Shown: piece after piece, positions 58,115 to 64,000 of the stretch
Position numbering within the stretch: the stretch's first letter is position 1
Layout: every line of letters begins with the position of its first letter
Source of the DNA: Amycolatopsis rubida
Lineage (GTDB): Bacteria > Actinomycetota > Actinomycetes > Mycobacteriales > Pseudonocardiaceae
Reading direction: 5' to 3'
DNA length: 64,000 bases
NCBI RefSeq assembly: GCF_900115345.1
Contig: NZ_FOWC01000012.1
Location: forward strand, 124,001 to 188,000
Made by a program: the position numbers and the translations under genes
The notes under the pieces: model-generated
Seen by the model: the letters and a program-made list of their open reading frames with translations, nothing else
Told to the model about the DNA's origin: nothing
Databases searched by the model: none

Positions 58115-59760
58115 GCCACCCCTTCCAACGATGTCGCCTCGACCAGCACCGGCTGCCCCGACGGGCTCAGCCGGATCAGCTGGCTCCGCCGCAGCCCTTC
58201 GACCCGCTCCGGGAAGTCCGTCCGCACGTGGCATCCCCGCGATTCGCTCCGCCGCTCCGCCGCCGCGAGCAACGCCTGCGCGGCCAAGGTGAGCGCCGCG
58301 TCCTCGACCGCGGTGTGCGTCCACAACGGACTGTCCGTTGTCGACAAATCGAGCGCCGAACCCGCCGCGGCCAGCCCGTCGGCATCCCGGCCGATCGCCG
58401 CGTACCGGCTCATCACCCGTTGCAGCACATCACGTTCCGCCGTCGGCGCGACTGTCCGTTCCGGAATCCGGCCCCGCGACGGATCCGGCAGCAACCCGGC
58501 GGCCAGATCCGCGGCGACCGCCTCCGCGGCCCGCTGCCCGACGACCAATCCTTCGAGAAGACTGTTGGACGCCAACCGGTTCGCCCCGTGCAACCCGGTG
58601 CGAGCCACCTCGCCAGCCGCGTACAGCCCGCGCACCGTCGAGCGTCCGTCCACAGTGGCCACCACACCGCCGCACGCGAAGTGCGCCGCGGGCGTCACCG
58701 GAATCGCGTCCACTGCCGGGTCGATGCCGAGCACCGCGCACGCCGCGTGCACCGTCGGGAACCGCTTCGCGAAGCCAGGAATTCCAGTGGCGTCAAGGAA
58801 AACGTGATCGTCGATGCCGCCGGGAGCCAACGTCTGCCGCCGAGTGATCGCCGCCGCCACGACGTCGCGCGGAGCCAGGTCGCCGAGCGGATGCACCCCG
58901 GCCATCACCGACGCGCCCGCGCCGTCCACCAGCGTCGCGCCCTCGCCGCGCACCGCCTCCGTGACGAGCGGACACCGCCCGCGCGCGCCCGGCGTGTACA
59001 GCACCGTCGGGTGGAACTGCACGAACTCGATGTCGGCCACCGCCGCACCAGCGCGCAACGCGAGCGCCAACCCGTCGCCGGTCGCGATCTCCGGATTGGA
59101 GGTCGCCTGGTACAGCTGCCCGTATCCGCCGCTGGCCAGCACCACCGCCGACGCGCGCACAACCCCCGGCACACCGTTGCGGTCGAGCACCGTCACCCCG
59201 GCCACCTCGCCCGCGGACGTGCGCAGCGCGTCGACGGCGATGTGGTGCTCCAGCACCGGGATCCGCCGCTCGCCTGCCTGGGCGACGAGCGCGCGCTCGA
59301 CCTCCGCACCAGTCGCGTCGCCGCCCGCGTGGATCACCCGGAACGCGCTGTGCCCGCCCTCGCGAGCCCGCGACAGCCCGCTCGCGCTGTGATCGAACAC
59401 CGCGCCGTTCTGCCGCAACTCAGTGACTGCCGCCGGACCGCCGCCAACGATCGACCGAACGGCGTCCTCGTCGCACAGCCCGGCTCCCGCGGTGAGCGTG
59501 TCAGCCGTGTGCTTCTCGACCGTGTCGCCCTCGTCGCGCTCGCCGTCCAGCACCACGGCCACGCCGCCCTGCGCCCACCGGGTGTTGCCGTCGGCGACCG
59601 CAGCCTTCGTCACGACCAGCACGTGCAGCCCGAGTTCGCGGGCCCGCAGCGCCGCGGACAGCCCCGCCACGCCACTGCCGATCACCACCGCATCGGCCCG
59701 GGCTTCCCACCGCGGATCCGGTGGGGTTTTCGCCTCATCGGCGCTAACTAGGCCGCTCAT
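58111..59760 (-). CDS. nadB: L-aspartate oxidase
   Basis: NadB oxidises L-aspartate to iminoaspartate with FAD, the first step of de novo NAD synthesis. The 549-residue protein has the FAD motif ADAVVIGSGVAGLSAALRAR, the TRWAQGGVAVVL loop, the succinate-dehydrogenase-like catalytic region FVQFHPTVLYTPGARG, and the C-terminal GRSTVRGLYAAGEVARTGLH with GANRLASNSLLEGLVVG. It is coupled to nadA by an ATGA overlap (59757-59760) and to nadC at its end. The start at 59760 follows the nadA stop. Confidence 0.96.
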   Translation of the reverse strand: MSGLVSADEAKTPPDPRWEARADAVVIGSGVAGLSAALRARELGLHVLVVTKAAVADGNTRWAQGGVAVVLDGERDEGDTVEKHTADTLTAGAGLCDEDAVRSIVGGGPAAVTELRQNGAVFDHSASGLSRAREGGHSAFRVIHAGGDATGAEVERALVAQAGERRIPVLEHHIAVDALRTSAGEVAGVTVLDRNGVPGVVRASAVVLASGGYGQLYQATSNPEIATGDGLALALRAGAAVADIEFVQFHPTVLYTPGARGRCPLVTEAVRGEGATLVDGAGASVMAGVHPLGDLAPRDVVAAAITRRQTLAPGGIDDHVFLDATGIPGFAKRFPTVHAACAVLGIDPAVDAIPVTPAAHFACGGVVATVDGRSTVRGLYAAGEVARTGLHGANRLASNSLLEGLVVGQRAAEAVAADLAAGLLPDPSRGRIPERTVAPTAERDVLQRVMSRYAAIGRDADGLAAAGSALDLSTTDSPLWTHTAVEDAALTLAAQALLAAAERRSESRGCHVRTDFPERVEGLRRSQLIRLSPSGQPVLVEATSLEGVA

Positions 59761-60767
59761 TCCCCACCGCCAGGCTGCCCGATTTCGATCATCCGCCGCA
59801 CCGAGGCACGCGCCCGCGAGGCCGTCTCCGGGTCGACGTGGACCTCGTCCGCGCCCTCGGTCAGGCTCCGCAGCAGCGCGGCCGGAGTGATCATCTTCAT
59901 GTACCGGCACGACGCCCGGTCGTTCACCGCGCGGAAGTCGATTTCCGGCGCCGCCTTGCGCAGCTGGTGGATCATGCCGATCTCGGTGGCCACGAGCACC
60001 GAGGTCGCCTTGGTGTCGCGGGCCGCGTGCACCATGTCGCCGGTGGACAGGATCTTGACCCGCTCCGGAGCCACCGCGCCCTCGCCCGCCAGGTAAAGCG
60101 CCGAGGTCGCGCAGCCGCATTCGGGGTGGATGAACAGGTCGGCGTCCGGGTTCTCCTCGGCGCGCGCGGCCAGCTCGGCCCCGTTGATCCCGGCGTGCAC
60201 GTGGCACTCCCCGGCCCAGATGTGCATGTTCCCGCGCCCGGTCACGCGCTTCACGTGCGCACCGAGGAACTGGTCCGGCAGGAAGAGGACTTCCTGGTCA
60301 GCCGGGATGGAAGCGACCACGTCGACCGCGTTCGACGACGTGCAGCAGATGTCGGTCTCGGCCTTGACCTCGGCCGTCGTGTTCACATACGAGACGACCA
60401 CCGCGCCCGGGTGCTCGGCCTTCCACTCGCGCAGCTGGGCGCCGGTGATGGAGTCGGCGAGCGAGCAGCCGGCCCGCGCGTCCGGGATCAGCACCGTCTT
60501 CTCCGGAGCCAGGATCTTCGCCGTCTCGGCCATGAAGTGCACGCCGCAGAAGACGATCGTCGACGCGTCGCTGCTGGCCGCGATGCGGCTGAGCGCCAGA
60601 GAGTCGCCGGTGAAGTCCGCGATGTCCTGGATCTCCGGGACCTGGTAGTTGTGCGCGAGCAGCACCGCGTCGCGCTTGCGGGCGAGCTCCCGCACGCGGG
60701 CGGCCCAGTCGGCGTCCGCCTCGACCCCGCCGTAAGGGGTCAGATCCTGGTCAAGCGTGGTGGTCAT
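59757..60767 (-). CDS. nadA: Quinolinate synthase
   Basis: NadA condenses iminoaspartate with dihydroxyacetone phosphate using a [4Fe-4S] cluster. The 336-residue protein has three conserved cysteines: Cys74 in IVFCGVHFMAETAKIL, one in TDICCTSSNAVDVV and one in HPECGCATSALYLAGE. It also has the substrate loop LAHNYQVPEIQDIADFTGDS. It is first in nadABC. The 89-bp gap upstream to nrtR holds an NrtR-type operator (60832-60856), which implies NAD-dependent control of the whole operon. Confidence 0.96.
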   Translation of the reverse strand: MTTTLDQDLTPYGGVEADADWAARVRELARKRDAVLLAHNYQVPEIQDIADFTGDSLALSRIAASSDASTIVFCGVHFMAETAKILAPEKTVLIPDARAGCSLADSITGAQLREWKAEHPGAVVVSYVNTTAEVKAETDICCTSSNAVDVVASIPADQEVLFLPDQFLGAHVKRVTGRGNMHIWAGECHVHAGINGAELAARAEENPDADLFIHPECGCATSALYLAGEGAVAPERVKILSTGDMVHAARDTKATSVLVATEIGMIHQLRKAAPEIDFRAVNDRASCRYMKMITPAALLRSLTEGADEVHVDPETASRARASVRRMIEIGQPGGGE

Positions 60768-60831
60768 GTGTTCGGCCCTCTCGAGAATCGCCGGCCTCGG
60801 AACCGGATCGACCCCGGTTCCTCCCCATCCC

Positions 60832-60856
60832 GGTTTTCGCCTTATAATCGAAAACC
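60832..60856. promoter_or_regulatory. NrtR operator overlapping a perfect -10 box
   Basis: A perfect palindrome with arms GGTTTTCG and CGAAAACC around CCTTATAAT. The centre contains TATAAT at 60843-60848, a consensus -10 for the rightward nrtR gene; the opposite strand reads TATAAG for the nad operon. The nrtR GTG begins directly after it, consistent with a leaderless message. Confidence 0.8.
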
Positions 60857-61555
60857 GTGCGAAGCCATCTTAACACCCAAGCCCCCCTCGCCCACGAGGT
60901 TCTGGCGGCAGTCCTTCAAGTGCGCTCGGACACACTGCGCGTGCTTTTGTGGCGCCGAGCGCTCGATCCGCACCTCGGCCGCTGGTCGCTTCCCGGCGGC
61001 AGGCTGCGCCCCGACGAGGACGTCGAAACCTCCATCCGGCGGCAGCTCGCGGAGAAGGTGGACGTACGCCAGCTGAAGCACGTAGAGCAGCTCGCCGTGT
61101 TCAGCGCACCGGACCGCGTCCCCGGCCCCCGCGTCGTAGCCACCGCGTTCCTCGGCCTGGTCCCCTCCGGCGTCGACCCAGCAGTCCCCGAAGACACCGA
61201 GTGGCACGACGTGAACGCGCTGCCGCGCACCGCGTTCGACCACGAGGCGATCGTGCTGCGCGCCCGCGACCGCCTGCGGTCGAAACTGAGCTACACCAAC
61301 CTGGGTTTCGCGCTGGCCCCAGAGGAATTCACCATCTCCGCGTTAAGGGGCCTGTACTCCGCCGCACTCGGCTACAAAGTGTCCGCGACGAACCTGCAAC
61401 GCGTGCTCCAGCGGCGCGGCCTGCTGATCCCCACCGGCCACACCGCGGCCCCCGGCCGGAGCGGCGGACGACCTGCGGCGCTGTTTTCTTTTGCCGCGAA
61501 AGACATGCACATCACCGACCCTTTCGCGGTACTGAAGCCCCCTCCGCGGCGGTAA
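60857..61555 (+). CDS. nrtR: NrtR-type NUDIX regulator of NAD synthesis
   Basis: A 232-residue protein with an N-terminal NUDIX-like domain (about residues 10-145; RWSLPGGRLRPDEDVETSIR and VRQLKHVEQLAVFSAPDRVP) and a C-terminal winged helix (about 155-225; LSYTNLGFALAPEEFTISAL, LYSAALGYKVSATNLQRVL). NrtR represses NAD genes and is released by ADP-ribose or NAD. The NUDIX box is incomplete (no REUXEE pattern), as usual for regulators. GTG 60857 directly abuts the operator. It is divergent from nadABC. Confidence 0.93.
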   Translation: MRSHLNTQAPLAHEVLAAVLQVRSDTLRVLLWRRALDPHLGRWSLPGGRLRPDEDVETSIRRQLAEKVDVRQLKHVEQLAVFSAPDRVPGPRVVATAFLGLVPSGVDPAVPEDTEWHDVNALPRTAFDHEAIVLRARDRLRSKLSYTNLGFALAPEEFTISALRGLYSAALGYKVSATNLQRVLQRRGLLIPTGHTAAPGRSGGRPAALFSFAAKDMHITDPFAVLKPPPRR

Positions 61556-61589
61556 ACACGAACTGCGGCGGGGCTCCGCAGCCCGTACC

Positions 61590-62315
61590 GTGGACGCCGT
61601 GACCGAGCCAGAGCAGTGCCCCAGCGGAACGGCGACCCTGCCGTTGTTCCCGCTGCAAACCGTGCTGCTCCCCGGAACGCACCTGCCGCTGCACATCTTC
61701 GAACCGCGCTACCGGCAGCTCACCGCGGACCTGGTGACCGGCAACGTCCCCGAGCACGAGTTCGGCGTGGTCGCCCTGCGCGCCCCGCTTGTCCGCGAGG
61801 TCAGTGGTTTGGACCATGTGTACAGTGTCGGCTGCAGCACGATCCTGCGCGAAGCGAAACGCCTCCCCGACGGCCGCTACGACGTAGTCACGCGCGCCGC
61901 CCGCCGCTTCCGCCTGCGCGAACTGCACCAAGCGTCCGCGCCGTACCTGATGGCCGAGGTCGACTGGCTCCCCGACGACCCAGTCCCCGCCTCAGCGGAG
62001 TCCACGGCCCGCCAACTGGCTGAAGTAGCGAGAGGCACCCACCAGCGATACTGCGAAGCCGCCTGGCACGCAGACGACTGGCACCCACCCCACGACGACG
62101 CCGATCTGGGCGAACTCGCCTACCAGCTAGCCGCCGACTGCCTGCTCCCGCTGGAGGACCGGCAGCTGCTGCTGGAGGAAACCCACCCGCTTCGCCGCCT
62201 GCGCATCGCCTGCCGCCTGCTCACCCGGGAAGCCGGCTTCCTGGAAACCCTGGGCGCGGTCCCCCTGCCGCCCACCGAACTGGCGACCTTCACCAAACCC
62301 GCAGACCTGAACTAG
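61590..62315 (+). CDS. LON peptidase substrate-binding domain protein
   Basis: A 241-residue protein made of the Lon N-terminal domain only: LPLFPLQTVLLPGTHLPLHI, FEPRYRQLTADLVTG and EFGVVALRAP, plus helical C-terminal parts (ELAYQLAADCLLPLEDRQLL). There is no ATPase or protease domain. Stand-alone versions are common in actinobacteria and have no settled function. GTG 61590 or the in-frame GTG 61599 is the start. It is 34 bp downstream of nrtR on the same strand but probably separately transcribed. Confidence 0.88.
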   Translation: MDAVTEPEQCPSGTATLPLFPLQTVLLPGTHLPLHIFEPRYRQLTADLVTGNVPEHEFGVVALRAPLVREVSGLDHVYSVGCSTILREAKRLPDGRYDVVTRAARRFRLRELHQASAPYLMAEVDWLPDDPVPASAESTARQLAEVARGTHQRYCEAAWHADDWHPPHDDADLGELAYQLAADCLLPLEDRQLLLEETHPLRRLRIACRLLTREAGFLETLGAVPLPPTELATFTKPADLN

Positions 62316-62570
62316 CCCCCTCGCACTCCCGCTCCGCTCGCCGTGAGGGCCACCCTCACATCCCCAGATTCCCGCAGGGTTCCCCTCTCTCGCCTCCCGC
62401 GGTCCCACCCGCCGCCAAACCGCCGCCCGCGAACCCCCACCCCTCAACACAGCCACACCCCCACCACCCCGATACGAAGCCACAAACACGGCACCCTCAA
62501 GCTTCGGGGTGGCCCCACACAGAACCGCGGCAACGTCGCCGCCAGGCGACGAGCCCCCGGGACGGAGGAC
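62316..62570. other. 255-bp intergenic gap
   Basis: Between converging genes. Apart from the GTGAGGG hairpin at its left end, it holds a Pro/His/Thr-coding, C-rich plus strand (CCACACCCCCACCACCCC-like) without a convincing start or family. No RNA gene was seen. Confidence 0.4.
62343..62359. terminator. Short GTGAGGG-CCA-CCCTCAC hairpin
   Basis: A 7-bp perfect stem with a 3-nt loop, 28 bp after the Lon-domain gene stop. It has the same core and loop size as the hairpins at 34157 and 47011. Confidence 0.5.
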
Positions 62571-63128
62571 TCACCCAAGCCGCCGCCCGAGATCCTCCCG
62601 CCCATTCCACGCCGTCATCAACGCATAAACCAGGCAAGTCACCAACGGCGCGGCCAGCACCACCCACCCGGTCTCGATCCGGGGCGCCTGCTCAATCACC
62701 GTCCCCAACGCGGGCGGCGCGTCCACCGAATACTTCGCATTGGCGAACGCGGGCCCCATCTGCGTCCCCAGCCAGGCCGCGACCAACGCCCCGCCGGCAG
62801 CGGCCGCCAGCACGACCGGCCCCCGCCGCTCCCGCAGGAACCACACCACCAGCCCGATCAGCAACCCGGCAGCCATCGCCAGAAACCCGAACACGGCCAG
62901 ATCGTCGAACCGATGCCAGCTCTCCAGTTCCAAGGGCGCCAGCTGACCGCTGGTCCCGATCACCCGCACCCGCTCCGCCGGAGCCAGCAGGGACCACAAC
63001 CACCCCAGCGGAATCCCCAGCAACGCAGCAGTCGACAGCACGCTCACCGCGGGAAGCAGATCAGCCTTCACCACCACCCGCGGCCGCTGCGGCGGAAACA
63101 ACACCGGCACCGACCACTCCTCGGCCAT
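62571..63128 (-). CDS. DUF2567 membrane protein
   Basis: A 185-residue protein with about four membrane helices: LLPAVSVLSTAALLGIPLGW, AVFGFLAMAAGLLIGLVVWF, a central helix VVLAAAAGGALVAAWLGTQM and WVVLAAPLVTCLVYALMTAW. A short extracytoplasmic loop lies between the first two. The DUF2567 family is found in actinobacteria; function unknown. ATG 63128 is chosen; an upstream in-frame GTG near 63172 would add VVDSAGKAAHRSSA. It ends in a gap convergent with the Lon-domain gene. Confidence 0.78.
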   Translation of the reverse strand: MAEEWSVPVLFPPQRPRVVVKADLLPAVSVLSTAALLGIPLGWLWSLLAPAERVRVIGTSGQLAPLELESWHRFDDLAVFGFLAMAAGLLIGLVVWFLRERRGPVVLAAAAGGALVAAWLGTQMGPAFANAKYSVDAPPALGTVIEQAPRIETGWVVLAAPLVTCLVYALMTAWNGREDLGRRLG

Positions 63129-63382
63129 CGCCGAAGACCGATGCGCCGCCTTGCCCGCGGAATCGACCACCCGAGGCTCCCTTCCCTGCGCGTGCGTTCC
63201 CTGCGAGTGTGCGGGACTGAGAGTAACCGCTCGCGGTGAGTTCGAGTGCCGCGACTCGTGTCTGATCGCCACGGCTCCGTCGCGGCGGAGGAATCGGCCC
63301 GGTTTCTTCCCCTCCCGATCCGCTGAGCCGGGGCCGAGCGGATCGCTCAGTCCCGGAACCGGGGCGATTCCTCGCGGCGGGG
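63129..63382. other. 254-bp intergenic gap
   Basis: Between bioD and the DUF2567 gene, both on the minus strand. It should carry the promoter of the DUF2567 gene. No clear hairpin or operator was recognised. Confidence 0.4.
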
Positions 63383-64000
63383 CTAGTTCTGGGCGGAGGC
63401 GGCCGCGGTGAACGCCTCCGGGTCGAACTCCCCGCCGAACCACGGCGACAACCCCCGCCTGGCCTGCTCGGCGAAGGTCTCCCGATCCGCCGCGCCCAGA
63501 CCCGCGGGAAGGACCCCCAGCAAGGGCGCACCGCCGGCCACCGGCAGATCCCGAAGGTTCTCCAAAGCAGCCAGATCCGGATCAGCCGGCCAGGACCCGA
63601 TGACGACCCCCACGACGTTCAACCCGCGCCGGGTAGCCACCTCAGCGGTCAGCGCAGTCGTGTTGAGCGTTCCCAGCCCGGCTTGCGCGACGAGAACCAC
63701 CGGAGCCCCCAGCGACCAGGCAACATCCGCCAGCGTGCTCCCCTGCGAGTCGAACCGGACCAGCAGCCCGCCCGCGCCTTCGACCAGGGTGAGGTCGTGC
63801 GCCGCGTCCAGCTCGCTGGCGGCGGCGGCGATTTCCCCGGGACCCACAGCCGGGAGCCCGGAGCGACGGGAAGCGGCTTCCGGGGACAGCGGATCCGGAT
63901 AACGCCGCAGCTCCCGGACCGTCAGGTCCTTGCCCGCCAGCCGCACCACCTCGGCGAGGTCTCCTGCCTCGCCGGGGAGCACACCGGTCTGCGCGGGCTT
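63383..64000 (-). CDS. bioD: ATP-dependent dethiobiotin synthetase, C-terminal part (cut by window edge)
   Basis: BioD closes the ureido ring of dethiobiotin using ATP and CO2. About 205 codons are visible. At the edge is KPAQTGVLPGEAGDLAEV, the substrate-binding Lys motif, then LVEGAGGLLVRFDSQGSTLA (the ATP-site/Glu-Gly-Ala-Gly-Gly motif) and LVAQAGLGTLNTTALTAEVA. The N-terminal P-loop lies to the right of the window. The gene ends at 63383 after AASAQN. Other bio genes are expected upstream but cannot be seen. Confidence 0.9.
   Translation of the reverse strand, partial: KPAQTGVLPGEAGDLAEVVRLAGKDLTVRELRRYPDPLSPEAASRRSGLPAVGPGEIAAAASELDAAHDLTLVEGAGGLLVRFDSQGSTLADVAWSLGAPVVLVAQAGLGTLNTTALTAEVATRRGLNVVGVVIGSWPADPDLAALENLRDLPVAGGAPLLGVLPAGLGAADRETFAEQARRGLSPWFGGEFDPEAFTAAASAQN

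Noticed and set aside
57221..60767. NadABC in the same operon as the mycosin
   Set aside because: The strand and 62-bp gap allow read-through, but there is no functional link and the mycosin probably has its own promoter; not claimed.
1..64000. tRNA, rRNA, CRISPR array, transposase or prophage genes
   Set aside because: None could be recognised on either strand; repeats seen are short palindromes, not CRISPR-like.

Overview
The window is very GC-rich, codes densely on both strands and makes frequent use of GTG starts and ATGA/GTGA/TGATG gene overlaps. It carries an actinobacterial ESX (type VII) secretion locus, a PriA-type hisA, an NrtR-controlled nadABC operon, SoxR, ROK and SigE-family regulators, and no tRNA or rRNA gene that I can see. 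This fits a Pseudonocardiaceae-like actinomycete, most plausibly Amycolatopsis or a relative. The genus is inferred from gene content only.

Region 1 (1-21.1 kb) is a broken-up histidine/tryptophan locus. On the minus strand, in the classical order, lie hisD-hisC-hisB (21.1-18.1 kb), hisH (8.0 kb), hisA (7.3 kb), hisF-hisI (2.7-1.6 kb) and the 5' part of trpE (0.5 kb). Unrelated blocks sit between them: a SigE-family sigma factor with a membrane partner; a decayed WYL-regulator/VOC pair; a split transketolase divergent from soxR; a kptA relic; and a TetR/MMPL exporter pair sharing four regularly spaced operators. GNAT, SDR and metallo-hydrolase genes follow.

Region 2 (21.2-57.2 kb) is an ESX locus in three blocks. 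Block A (22.8-26.8 kb) has two coupled orphan response regulators, eccB and eccE, beside a broken TIR-domain gene. Block B (37-46.5 kb) has eccD, a YbaB-like protein, three candidate substrates and the three-ATPase motor eccC. Block C (51.7-57.2 kb) has an Esx pair with split WxG motifs, a PPE-like protein, a DUF1023 hydrolase, small partners and a mycosin that lacks the catalytic Asp and His. Between A and B lies a sugar/glycoside catabolic island (26.9-34.2 kb): a Gfo/Idh/MocA dehydrogenase, two TIM-barrel isomerases and a GMC oxidoreductase in one coupled operon, divergent from a ROK repressor and an MFS transporter. This gene set matches glycoside pathways that begin with oxidation at C3. 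An MFS exporter/Lrp pair follows it. Between B and C lie unknown genes, a secreted trypsin-like protease, an AMP-forming ligase and a membrane protein.

Region 3 (57.2-64 kb) is NAD and biotin metabolism: nadA-nadB-nadC under a divergent NrtR whose operator overlaps a perfect TATAAT box, a Lon-substrate-domain protein, a DUF2567 membrane protein and the 3' part of bioD.

Two families of short intergenic palindromes recur: an exactly 42-bp element (four copies) and hairpins with the core GTGAGGG-NNN-CCCTCAC (three copies). Both cluster at gene ends and several supply the stop codon of the gene.
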